Shown here: one piece after another, positions 34,972-43,279 of the stretch | Layout of the letters: each line of letters opens with the position of its first letter | Position numbering within the stretch: the first letter of the stretch is position 1 | Origin: Paludibacter sp. | GTDB lineage: Bacteria; Bacteroidota; Bacteroidia; Bacteroidales; Paludibacteraceae | NCBI GenBank assembly: GCA_028710415.1 | Contig: JAQTUE010000013.1 | Coordinates: forward strand, 62,001 to 126,000 | Direction: 5' to 3' | DNA length: 64,000 nt | The notes under the pieces: generated by a model | The model's input: the letters and a program-made list of their open reading frames with translations, nothing else | What the model was told of the DNA's origin: nothing | The model's database searches: none | Made by a program: the position numbers and the translations under genes

Positions 34972-37503
34972 TTAAAGTGCTATCTTACAAACCAGATCAT
35001 TGGATTTGAGTATATACAACTGATGTCTTGGCAAACCGGTTATTAATAACGTAGTGGATTTATCAGGTGTTATAGTTTTAATACATTGACCAACGAGATT
35101 GTAAACGTACAAGGTCGTATTCAACGAAGGTATAAATACAGTTATGTTGCCGTTTTTATCAGGTACTGCTACCAGCACTTTCTTTAATGGATAACTTAAA
35201 GTCGAAGTAGAAACGATATTCGAATTTTCAGTTATGTTTTCGTAGTTGTAAAGCGTATTTTTATCACTTGTTTTTACCATATAACTGTAATTACTGTTCG
35301 GTTCCAGGTTTGAAATGGTATCGCTGTTAGTGGTTACCCATTTGTCTTTTTCAACGTATGTAATTTGTTTGTTGAAAGTTACTGCCACATCATCAAACGT
35401 TATTGTCCCGATTCCTTTGATATAAGTAAATTGGAATTGAGTATAATTCTTTGACTCGGCAAATGTATACGTTTTATTTTTCTCGTTAAGGGTGCTGATA
35501 ACAGGGATACTATCTATCTTTTCCCAATTGTTTTGGGAATTCAGTCCTTGTATCAAAAATCCTCCGTTATATCCTGAGAACGAACGGATAAAAAATGATA
35601 ATTTTGTAACCGGAGAAATGTATTTCTCAGTGAGCACTGATTCCCCGTTGTTTGAAAATAGCAATGCCGGAATGGCAGTGCCACTGTAGGCATTAATATT
35701 AGTCGTGTTGAGAACATTTATTTCCCAGCCGGTTGGTGCATTCAGTCCATTATCAAATCCCACAGTTTGAGTTGATTCTCCGGCTGTTACTTTATAAGCA
35801 GTCAGGTAATAGCCCGTAGCAGAATCAACCTGATCCCAATTGGCTATAAAGCTATGAAATGTCTGATCGGTGGCTGGAGTGCCAACCGTTGGTTTTATGG
35901 TAATATCACCTCCCTTGAATTTAAAAGAGATGATGCCGTTAGTTTCTTTTATATTGGTTAATGGCTTGGGCAAAACTGCAGCAGACCTTAATGTTGGCAA
36001 GCAAAAGGTTACATTGGATGTTCCGGGAAATGGATCACCCGATAAAGTAGGATCTATATATTTTGTTTCAGTCAAAGCAATGCCATCAGCTTCCACAATG
36101 TCAACTCCCATGGCATATGGATCATTATTTACAGTGTTCTGGCTCCAGGCAACTGGATCGAAAAAAATATGGGTGACTAACATTCCATGTCCGGGAAGAT
36201 AAGTATCCCAGCCTTTTTTTTGCCTGTTTTCAAAGGTAAAGAATTCTGCCGGTGATGGGTTTGACCCATTCAGGTTATGATTGCCATCCTGCGAAATAAG
36301 AAAGGCTTTGTTGCTGGTTGTCAGCGTATCTAATCTGTATTGTGCAGCCACTTTCAACTCTGTTGGTACCAACCAGTTCAGATAAAAGCGGTCAAAGGCA
36401 GAGTAGGATGGTGGAGTCCGGCCGCCGTTTAAATAGGGGCCATAATCCATTATATTCCATTCGGATAATGTATGATGCTCAGTCGCGTCAGTAGCATAAT
36501 AATCAGGCAACCCAAGTACATGACCAAATTCATGACAGAATGTTCCGATACCACACATGTTGGAACCGGAATTTGAACGAAGTTCTGAAGTACAGGCGTA
36601 ATCATAAATATTTACACCATTAAGGACTAAAGATGGGTTAAACAGTGCCCAACGATGTGGCCAAATACTATTTGCCGGTCCGCCTTCTGCTTCATTGTAA
36701 CCGGCATAATAAACAAATACATTATCAACAACCCCGTTATGATCGGTATCATATTGCGAAAAATCAATGTTATTTGCTGCTGCCACGGTACAGGCATCAT
36801 ACACCATTTTTTGTGGATTCATATCATTGCCCGATTCATCATTTCCACCATAGAATGCCATGTTTTGAGGTAAGGTAAAAGGTCCTACTACATCAAATTG
36901 CGGATTGAATACTCCCATAGAAGTATCATGAAAATAATCGTTTGCAGAGCCTGTGCCTCCATTGGCAGCATATCCTTTTTGGTTCAATAAATTTGTAAAT
37001 GCTGTCTTTGGATCCGGGGTGACAAAGCTTGTATCCTTAAAATTTACCAGAATAACCAAGGACTTTGGCGATCCTTTCAAAGGATAACTCTTTTGTGGTG
37101 TTGACGAAATGAGTGATTTTGTTTTTGATAATCTTGATACCCTGCTTTGTTGGCTTATTTTGCTAAAATTGTAATTACGGGTCAGTTTTTGAACGTATTT
37201 CTTTTCGGTTGCAGTACGTTGTTCAATATTATTGGCTTTAACATTTGAACTTGTAATTTTTCCATTAGTGTCAATTTGAGCGTATGTCAGGATGCCTTTT
37301 GCGTCTTTAGCCAATGTGTAACCATCCAGGGTTGTTTTGTAGTTAAAGTACTCATCCCCATGTATGCGTATGGTTAATATACTGCCATCCGGTTGGGTAA
37401 CAGTTACCGGGAATGGCGTGGCAGGAACAGCTTTTAATATTTGAGATGGTATTAAAAACACAATTAGGAAAAAAGTAACTATCGAAATTGATTTCATACG
37501 CAA
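34972..37503 (-). CDS. secreted M6-family metalloprotease with type IX secretion-like tail
   Basis: This 843-residue protein has an N-terminal signal peptide (about residues 1-25). A propeptide-like region is followed by the M6/immune inhibitor A catalytic domain with the zinc site HEFGHVLGLPD (His324, Glu325, His328). A fibronectin-like or jelly-roll part (about 530-760) contains a fibronectin-type turn (SATGYYLTAY). The last 70 residues (ITVFIPSLNTTLYVYNLVGQCIKTI...ITGLPRHQLYILK) match the Por/type A sorting domain of the type IX secretion system. It is expected to be exported, cleaved and held at the surface or released to degrade protein. A TACCTTTG box lies just before the start. Confidence 0.88.
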   Translation of the reverse strand: MRMKSISIVTFFLIVFLIPSQILKAVPATPFPVTVTQPDGSILTIRIHGDEYFNYKTTLDGYTLAKDAKGILTYAQIDTNGKITSSNVKANNIEQRTATEKKYVQKLTRNYNFSKISQQSRVSRLSKTKSLISSTPQKSYPLKGSPKSLVILVNFKDTSFVTPDPKTAFTNLLNQKGYAANGGTGSANDYFHDTSMGVFNPQFDVVGPFTLPQNMAFYGGNDESGNDMNPQKMVYDACTVAAANNIDFSQYDTDHNGVVDNVFVYYAGYNEAEGGPANSIWPHRWALFNPSLVLNGVNIYDYACTSELRSNSGSNMCGIGTFCHEFGHVLGLPDYYATDATEHHTLSEWNIMDYGPYLNGGRTPPSYSAFDRFYLNWLVPTELKVAAQYRLDTLTTSNKAFLISQDGNHNLNGSNPSPAEFFTFENRQKKGWDTYLPGHGMLVTHIFFDPVAWSQNTVNNDPYAMGVDIVEADGIALTETKYIDPTLSGDPFPGTSNVTFCLPTLRSAAVLPKPLTNIKETNGIISFKFKGGDITIKPTVGTPATDQTFHSFIANWDQVDSATGYYLTAYKVTAGESTQTVGFDNGLNAPTGWEINVLNTTNINAYSGTAIPALLFSNNGESVLTEKYISPVTKLSFFIRSFSGYNGGFLIQGLNSQNNWEKIDSIPVISTLNEKNKTYTFAESKNYTQFQFTYIKGIGTITFDDVAVTFNKQITYVEKDKWVTTNSDTISNLEPNSNYSYMVKTSDKNTLYNYENITENSNIVSTSTLSYPLKKVLVAVPDKNGNITVFIPSLNTTLYVYNLVGQCIKTITPDKSTTLLITGLPRHQLYILKSNDLVCKIAL

Positions 37504-37516
37504 AATTATTTAGATA

Positions 37517-37524
37517 CAAAGGTA
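37517..37524 (-). promoter_or_regulatory. -7 box of the M6 protease gene
   Basis: On the minus strand the box reads TACCTTTG (TAnnTTTG). It ends 13 bases before the ATG, so the transcript would have a very short leader. No clear -33 box is seen. Confidence 0.45.
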
Positions 37525-37606
37525 ACAAAAAAACGCATTTTGTAATGAAAACAGTTCTTGTAAGGTACTAAAATGAATTTATTTATTCAATTTTGTAAAC
37601 TATTGC

Positions 37607-37975
37607 TTATTTTTTGAATATAAAATAAACTGCCAGCACCAGGAAAATAAACCCCAACAAATGATTCCATCGAAAAGTTTCATGCTTGAAAGCTATCAAT
37701 GAGAAAATTACAAATACAACTAAAGTAATGACTTCCTGTATCACTTTAAGCTGCAGTAATGAGAACGGACCTCCATTTCCACTGAATCCGATCCTGTTGG
37801 CCGGTACCTGAAAAAAGTATTCTAAAAGTGCAATTCCCCAGCTTATCAGGATGATTATAAATAAAGGCAAGGCATCAAACCATTTGAATTCACGCATCTT
37901 TAAATGTCCATACCAGGCAAAAGTCATAAATACATTCGAAACCACTAACATGCTAATTGTAAGGAAGATTTTCAT
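37607..37975 (-). CDS. DUF486 family small membrane protein
   Basis: This 122-residue protein has four hydrophobic segments and the DUF486 (DMT-like) pattern: MFTFAWYGHLK-like FMTFAWYGHLKMREFKW, WGIALLEYFFQVPANRIGF, LQLKVIQEVITLVVFVIFS and the C-terminal LGFIFLVLAVYFIF. The family is related to small drug/metabolite transporters but its function is unknown. It is complete. It stands alone, 100 bases upstream of the M6 protease gene on the same strand. Confidence 0.85.
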   Translation of the reverse strand: MKIFLTISMLVVSNVFMTFAWYGHLKMREFKWFDALPLFIIILISWGIALLEYFFQVPANRIGFSGNGGPFSLLQLKVIQEVITLVVFVIFSLIAFKHETFRWNHLLGFIFLVLAVYFIFKK

Positions 37976-38210
37976 ACAGACAAATTACACTATTAAAACG
38001 AGCAAGACTAATTTAAACGAATAACATCACCTGCTGGGAAATGTTTTCGGACTGCAAAATTACGTCAATCCATGCAATAATGAAGGCTAAATGGTGTAAA
38101 ATAGTTTTTTTTTGCTTTCGGGAGTCTCTTTTAACTACTTGTTGGCTCGATTTTTAGCCATTTTCATAACAACTAAACAGATAAATTTATAATTTTTTTT
38201 CAATCAGGTA

Positions 38211-38241
38211 TTTGTCATTTATTAAAATCACACTATCTTTG
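38211..38241 (+). promoter_or_regulatory. promoter of the tRNA cluster
   Basis: A textbook Bacteroidota promoter: TTTG at 38211-38214, a 19-base spacer, and TATCTTTG at 38234-38241. It lies 51 bases before tRNA-Gly. Confidence 0.8.
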
Positions 38242-38292
38242 CACCTCAATTAATTGAAAAAACGTTTTCTATAATCAATTGAAAAATAGATT

Positions 38293-38365
<73 letters not shown>

Positions 38366-38377
38366 CAGAGAATCAAT

Positions 38378-38404
38378 AGCGAAACGGCGTGTTTCGCTTT
38401 TTTT
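38378..38404 (+). terminator. terminator-like hairpin after tRNA-Gly
   Basis: AGCGAAAC-GGCGT-GTTTCGCT is followed by six or more T. It may separate tRNA-Gly from the leucine tRNAs, although no clear promoter is seen between them. Confidence 0.75.
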
Positions 38405-38446
38405 CTCTATTTAATGGTCTTTTCTTTTTAAGTTCAGACACTGATT

Positions 38447-38530
38447 GCCCAAATGGTGGAATTGGTAGACACGCTAGTTTCAGGGACTAGTGGCCGTAAG
38501 GTTGTGGGGGTTCGAGTCCCCCTTTGGGTA
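38447..38530 (+). tRNA. tRNA-Leu (CAG)
   Basis: An 84-base class II tRNA: acceptor GCCCAAA/TTTGGGT (one G-U), anticodon arm CTAGT-TTCAGGG-ACTAG giving CAG, a long variable arm (TGGCCGTAAGGTTGT region), and T-arm GGGGGTTCGAGTCCCCC. Confidence 0.95.
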
Positions 38531-38548
38531 CAAAATTAAATTTTCAGG

Positions 38549-38576
38549 TTATCAACTCGCAAATTGATAATTTTTT
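38549..38576 (+). terminator. short hairpin with T-run between leucine tRNAs
   Basis: TTATCAA-8 bases-TTGATAA is followed by six T and ends 4 bases before the next tRNA. It could be an attenuating terminator or a processing signal. Confidence 0.5.
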
Positions 38577-38580
38577 ACAT

Positions 38581-38664
38581 GCGCAGATGGTGGAATTGGT
38601 AGACACGCTACTTTGAGGGGGTAGTGCCGGTTACGGTATGTGAGTTCGAGTCTCATTCTGCGTA
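38581..38664 (+). tRNA. tRNA-Leu (GAG)
   Basis: An 84-base class II tRNA: acceptor GCGCAGA/TCTGCGT, anticodon arm CTACT-TTGAGGG-GGTAG giving GAG, a long variable arm, and T-arm TGAGTTCGAGTCTCA. Confidence 0.95.
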
Positions 38665-38741
38665 CTAAATGATTTAATGTACTTGTTTTGAATGCATTGT
38701 ATTAAAAAGATGCACAGAATAGTTCACAAAACAGAATGCCA

Positions 38742-38749
38742 TATCTTTG
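38742..38749 (+). promoter_or_regulatory. -7 box downstream of the tRNA cluster
   Basis: TATCTTTG matches the consensus and is followed 27 bases later by the ATG of a 37-codon reading frame. No good -33 motif is seen. Confidence 0.45.
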
Positions 38750-38776
38750 TACCTTTATAGAAAAGGAAACAAAGTT

Positions 38777-38890
38777 ATGGCATTTTTTTATTCCGTACTT
38801 ATCAACTTCCGGATATATCTTCTAATCTATCACGGAAGTAGCGGATTTGTACCATCCAATATACAAAGATTCATTCAAATTGCTTTTTGA
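38777..38890 (+). CDS. possible 37-residue hydrophobic peptide
   Basis: A 37-codon reading frame starts MAFFYSVLINFRIYLLIYHGSSG, with a hydrophobic first half and a more polar second half. It has AAAGGA about 10 bases before the ATG and a TATCTTTG promoter box before that. No family is recognised. Position after a tRNA and expression signals favour a real transcript, but the length is short enough for chance. It could also be an unannotated small RNA region. Confidence 0.25.
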   Translation: MAFFYSVLINFRIYLLIYHGSSGFVPSNIQRFIQIAF

Positions 38891-39103
38891 ACAATAAAAC
38901 CGGTTATTTACGTTTATAATTTAAATAGTTGTAGTCTGTAGTAGACGGGAATTCTGTTCTGTTTAATATTGCAGATGTTGATTTCTAAACTTCCTCAACT
39001 CTTGTTGTTTTTCATATTGTTTTGATCACTCTTTCCTTGTTTTTTCCTGTTTTTTTGTTAGTTTGTTATCTTCACCCCATTACCATGATATTGTAGATAT
39101 ATC

Positions 39104-39185
39104 TTAGATGTAACTTAGATGTATCTTAGATATAACTTAGATATCATATATCATTAAAAGGATAAGATATCTAAGTTATATCTAA
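39104..39185. repeat. 11-bp iterons merging into a long hairpin
   Basis: Four direct 11-bp repeats of the form TTAGATRTAWC lie head to tail at 39104-39147. The last two (39126-39145) have a perfect 20-bp inverted copy at 39166-39185, so a stable hairpin with a 20-base loop can form. The arrangement resembles protein-binding iterons. No replication or regulatory gene is adjacent. Confidence 0.7.
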
Positions 39186-39264
39186 ATTGCAACTAAAAGT
39201 TATTGATAAAAATACAGTGAACTCGTGAAGATTGGATCAAGATGCTATTGCAAAGCCTCTGTGT

Positions 39265-39640
39265 TCAGGGATTTGATACTAATTAAAATAACTACAATGT
39301 GTTAATATTTAATCATGAACGTTTGATTAATAGTATTTTACAATAATTTCAATCATGGTTTTTTGTTGTATTTCATTTCTTATATTTAAAACCTTATTTT
39401 TTTATTCAACCTTAGTAGCCGGATTGTATCCCCAAAAAACAACCTTATTCTTTGATTGATTGACTACGGATAATAACCCATTCAAAGAATAAGGTTTAAT
39501 ATTAAGGACTAGCGTTCCTACTAAGGTTTAAAAAATAAAAATAAGGTTTTTCTAATATTTAGTATTGGAAGAATAGCTTTACTGGCCTGTCCCCTCGATC
39601 AGGAATTGAACATGATTAAAGACAACATGGAAAGAATAAA
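39265..39640. repeat. structured repeat unit A (440-bp period)
   Basis: This unit begins TCAGGGATTTGATACT and is repeated 440 bases downstream. The core (about 39361-39590) is nearly identical in both. It contains a nested foldback: outer arms at 39388-39418 and 39518-39550, inner arms at 39441-39455 and 39482-39496. AACCTTA recurs on the left and TAAGGTT on the right. It holds no convincing gene; a short ATG frame near 39611 is not conserved. It may be a structured RNA, a non-autonomous element or a protein-binding region. Confidence 0.75.
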
Positions 39641-39704
39641 AAGTGCTAATTATGATTCTCTGATAATCAGTACGTAGTAATTGTTACCGTCGTAGTCCCT
39701 ACTG

Positions 39705-40080
39705 TCAGGGATTTGATACTATTTAAAATAACTACAATGGGTTAAGGTGCAATCATGATCGTCTGAATAATAGTATTTTAAAACAAGTTTAATCAGGTTT
39801 TTTTGTTGTGTTTCATTTCTTATATTTAAAACCTTATTTTTTTATTCAACCTTAGTAGCCGGATTGTATCCCCAAAAAACAACCTTATTCTTTGATTGAT
39901 TGACTACGGATAATAATCCATTCAAAGAATAAGGTTTAATATTAAGGGTTAGCGTTCCTACTAAGGTTTAAAAAATAAAAATAAGGTTTTTCTAATATTT
40001 AGTATTGGAAGAATAGCTTTGCTGGGCAGTACCCTCGATCAGGGATCGAATATGATTAAAGATAACAAGGAAGGAATTAG
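39705..40080. repeat. structured repeat unit B (440-bp period)
   Basis: This is the second copy of the unit at 39265, with the same nested foldback (outer arms 39828-39858 and 39958-39990, inner arms 39881-39895 and 39922-39936). The flanks differ more than the core, so the foldback is what is kept. It ends about 320 bases before tRNA-Thr. Confidence 0.75.
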
Positions 40081-40359
40081 AAATGCAATTTTTGATCATC
40101 AAATAAATAGCAAGTTGCAATTGATAATTTCGTTTTGGAATTGAGTTGTTGAAAAATTTAAATTCATTTAAACAAAAGACCTCAATTTATGTTATTAAAA
40201 TTTAAAAGGGTAGAGTCACTCTTTTCAAAACAAAATATTATAGAAACCGGATCATTCAATTAAAAAGTGATAAATTCCAATATCTGAACGGCTAGTTTGG
40301 CAATTGAATAAAAACATCATTTTTTTTGGAATATACTTTTTTATGAATGGTTAATGCAC

Positions 40360-40367
40360 TATATTTG
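40360..40367 (+). promoter_or_regulatory. -7 box of tRNA-Thr
   Basis: TATATTTG fits TAnnTTTG and lies 31 bases before the tRNA. Between the box and the tRNA is TGATAATCATTATTG (40385-40399), which resembles a 7-1-7 Fur site; this may be chance in AT-rich DNA. Confidence 0.5.
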
Positions 40368-40398
40368 CATTTCCTTAAAACATCTGATAATCATTATT

Positions 40399-40471
40399 GC
40401 CTCTTTAGCTCAGTTGGTAGAGCAATTCATTCGTAATGAATAGGTCGCGGGTTCGAGTCCCATGAGAGGCT
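40399..40471 (+). tRNA. tRNA-Thr (CGT)
   Basis: A 73-base cloverleaf: acceptor GCCTCTT/GAGAGGC, D-arm AGCTCAGTTGGTAGAGC, anticodon arm ATTCA-TTCGTAA-TGAAT giving CGT, and T-arm GCGGGTTCGAGTCCCAT. The small membrane protein gene starts 45 bases downstream and may be cotranscribed. Confidence 0.95.
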
Positions 40472-40516
40472 CTTTTTAATTAATAATTGACAGTATCCAA
40501 TTAATAATTACTTTCT

Positions 40517-40864
40517 ATGTTGATGTTTCAGAACGGTTTACTGGCAACTTTTATCCCTGAGATCCTAATGGTCTTAGGGTTCGTTCTGTGCATACTCACC
40601 GCCGGTTTCCAATCACACAATTCAACCGTAGAACACACACAACTTGTTGCACAGATTTCAAATTATGAACCTCAACAAGTATCATCCTATCAGCTAACAT
40701 ACCGGGATTTTCAGGTTACAGCAGAAGTAGTTGATGAAATCAGCCCCACTCAGCCTCATATTATTGTCGAAGACAATAACATTGCTTATGAATCGCCTTT
40801 TTCTACCTCGGATGGATTAACCTTTGTAGATTTTTCACGTCCTCCCCCAACAATACTTTCCTAA
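40517..40864 (+). CDS. 115-residue single-helix membrane protein paired with a TonB receptor (copy 1)
   Basis: The protein has one hydrophobic helix at about residues 8-31 (ATFIPEILMVLGFVLCILTAGF) and a soluble tail. The tail contains YEPQQVSSYQLTYRDFQV and ends NIAYESPFSTSDGLTFVDFSRPPP. No family is recognised. A paralogue at 48294 shares about 92 of 115 residues by hand count, including the first 40 without change, and both lie directly before a TonB receptor gene. Identity is highest at DNA level in the 5' half, pointing to recent duplication or gene conversion. The tail probably faces the periplasm or cytoplasm as a partner of the receptor system; that is inference. The 309 bases between this gene and the receptor hold no convincing gene. 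Confidence 0.75.
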   Translation: MLMFQNGLLATFIPEILMVLGFVLCILTAGFQSHNSTVEHTQLVAQISNYEPQQVSSYQLTYRDFQVTAEVVDEISPTQPHIIVEDNNIAYESPFSTSDGLTFVDFSRPPPTILS

Positions 40865-41173
40865 CTAATTCAGGCCATTTAATTTTTAGCTTTTTGCATA
40901 GTAAGTGCAATCTCATTCTTGATAAACGGTGTATGTGCTTGTTTATTATGAATTTATGACTCAATGATTTGATCTCAATAAGTTTTTTGGATAATGTTAA
41001 CCCATCTAAACCAGGAAGCCTATATCAGGATCAGAAATTGACTTTAGAAATTGCCCTTACTTCAGTTTTCCCAATTTTTACAGTTGGCAAAAAAACTTCA
41101 TTAAAAGCCTGCATACTCTATTCTGTGTTTCGGATTCGAGCTATTAAGTTTACTCTTTATAAAAATAAATAAA

Positions 41174-43273
41174 ATGACAAACAGGATTTTATACACTCTG
41201 ATACTATTATTTTCCAGTGTTTTAGGCATGCATGCGCAGGAAATGAACAATGATGCAACCGGATCCATACAGCGTCAGGATACTTTAGGGGAAGTAATTG
41301 TGAAAGCTTCAAAAGATAATTCAACCATGAAGGAGATTCCGGCTTCGGTATCCATGATTACCGGTAAAGCCATCCTTGAAAATGGCACAAAGTCATTAAA
41401 CGAAATAACATCTATCGTACCCAACTTTTTTATGCCGGAATATGGTTCAAAACTGACTTCCCCGGTATTCATCAGAGGCATTGGCTCCAGGGTAAATTCC
41501 CCTTCGGTGGGATTGTATGTGGATCATGTACCGTATTTTGAAAAGGCAGCTTTCGACTTTGATTTTTTCGACTTAGAACGTATTGAAGTACTCCGTGGAC
41601 CGCAGGGAACCGAATATGGCCGTAATACCATGGGGGGGATTATCAATGTGGTGACTAAATCACCTATGGACTACCAGGGGGCGCATGTTACTCTGTTGGC
41701 CGGTAATTACGGAACCTATGGCATCAACGGGGGATATTATGGAAAAGTAAATGATTCCTTTGGGTATTCATTGGCAGTGAATTACCAGCATAATGATGGT
41801 TTTTTTGTGAACCATTATTTGAATAATAAGGTGGATGCGCTGAATTCTGTTGGATTACGTAACAGGCTGATCTGGAAGCCGACGAAGAAAATCACCATTG
41901 AAAATATTGCAGCCTATGAAAAGAGTGACCAGGGCGGTTATCCCTATGCCCAGTATAATGACACTACAAAAACGACAAAAGAGGTGAGCTATAACCAGGC
42001 CAGCACTTACAACCGGATCCTGTTTTCAGATGCATTGGTGCTGAATTACAAACCAACCTACTTTGATTTTACCTCTACAACATCCTACCAGTACCTGGAT
42101 GGGAACCAAAATATCGACCAGGACTTTACCAAAGACTCGGTATACTTTGTGGCTCAACGGCAAAAGCAAAACATGTTATCCCAGGAATTGATATTGCGGT
42201 CAAAAGGAAAGGCGAATTACAACTGGTTGTTTGGTGCCTTTGGTTTTATCCAGCAGTTTAATGAAAATACGGATGTGGATACCTATAAAACCAAAACTAC
42301 AGCTTTTAAAGGATACGATCACCGGATCATGGGGTATGCTTTTTTTCACCAGTCTACTATCTCCAATTTTATTATTAAGAACCTGACCTTGTCCGGGGGT
42401 ATACGATTAGATTCTGAAAATGATTTGCTTGCATACCAATATGATAAAAAAGCTTTGGGAAAAATGACAAATTTAGCGGATACGATTTATCCTGCCCTAA
42501 AATCGTTGGAAATTCTTCCGAAAGTATCACTGGGTTATAAATACAAAATGAGTAATTTTTATGCTTTAGTTTCCAGGGGATATAAGACCGGAGGATTTAA
42601 TGCTACCTTTGAACGTCCCGAGGATCTTAACTTTAAACCTGAATCAAGCTGGAATTATGAGGCAGGAGTAAAAACAGCCTTATTTAAAAACAGGGTGTAT
42701 GCCGACCTGACAATTTTTTATATCGATTGGACCAACCAGCAAATTAACCAAAGCGTTCCAAGCGGAAAAGGAACCATGCTTAAAAATGCAGGGCATTCGT
42801 TAAGTAAAGGGATGGAAACAACCATTCGAACTGATTTTATCAAGGACATAGACCTGTTGGTATCCTATGGGTACACCAATGCTACTTTTGTTTCATATAC
42901 TGATGTTTATAATACCAAAATAAATTATAACGGAAAGTATATTCCATTTATTCCGATGCATACGATTGCTATTCAGGCAGGAAAAACATTTGAAATCAAA
43001 CATTCAGTTGTTTTGGATAAAATAAAACTGAACGCCTTATACCGTGGAACCGGATCAATCTTCTGGGATGAATCGAACATACACAAGCAGGATTTCTTCG
43101 GAGTGGTGGATGGAAGGATCTCATTTATTCGTAAATCCCTGCAACTGGATATCTGGGGAAAGAATTTAACGAACACCCAATATCAAACTTTTTACTTTGA
43201 ATCTTTGGGTAAAAAGTTTGTCCAGTTGAACAAACCAATGCAAATAGGCGTTAATTTAACTTTAAATCTATAA
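41174..43273 (+). CDS. TonB-dependent outer-membrane receptor (copy 1)
   Basis: This 699-residue protein has a signal peptide (MTNRILYTLILLFSSVLGMHAQ), a TonB-box-like DTLGEVIVKAS and a plug domain (SVSMITGKAI, SPVFIRGIGSR, LYVDHVPYF, IEVLRGPQGTEYGRNTMGGIINVVTK). A 22-strand type barrel follows, ending in the Phe/aromatic-rich QIGVNLTLNL. It lacks the N-terminal extension of SusC-type glycan receptors, so it belongs with siderophore, heme or vitamin receptors. The MFS permease starts 6 bases after its stop, and late heme genes follow; import of a porphyrin or ferric chelate is the likely role. Confidence 0.88.
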   Translation: MTNRILYTLILLFSSVLGMHAQEMNNDATGSIQRQDTLGEVIVKASKDNSTMKEIPASVSMITGKAILENGTKSLNEITSIVPNFFMPEYGSKLTSPVFIRGIGSRVNSPSVGLYVDHVPYFEKAAFDFDFFDLERIEVLRGPQGTEYGRNTMGGIINVVTKSPMDYQGAHVTLLAGNYGTYGINGGYYGKVNDSFGYSLAVNYQHNDGFFVNHYLNNKVDALNSVGLRNRLIWKPTKKITIENIAAYEKSDQGGYPYAQYNDTTKTTKEVSYNQASTYNRILFSDALVLNYKPTYFDFTSTTSYQYLDGNQNIDQDFTKDSVYFVAQRQKQNMLSQELILRSKGKANYNWLFGAFGFIQQFNENTDVDTYKTKTTAFKGYDHRIMGYAFFHQSTISNFIIKNLTLSGGIRLDSENDLLAYQYDKKALGKMTNLADTIYPALKSLEILPKVSLGYKYKMSNFYALVSRGYKTGGFNATFERPEDLNFKPESSWNYEAGVKTALFKNRVYADLTIFYIDWTNQQINQSVPSGKGTMLKNAGHSLSKGMETTIRTDFIKDIDLLVSYGYTNATFVSYTDVYNTKINYNGKYIPFIPMHTIAIQAGKTFEIKHSVVLDKIKLNALYRGTGSIFWDESNIHKQDFFGVVDGRISFIRKSLQLDIWGKNLTNTQYQTFYFESLGKKFVQLNKPMQIGVNLTLNL

Positions 43274-43279
43274 ACCAAT

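Noticed and set aside
40517..40864. Similarity of the small protein helix to the start of a NuoN-like subunit
   Set aside because: Only a short FIPEILMVLG-like string is shared; the protein has one helix and no other respiratory-complex feature.
40969..41172. 67-codon frame before the first TonB receptor
   Set aside because: No ribosome site, no counterpart in the second cassette, and codons look like untranslated leader.
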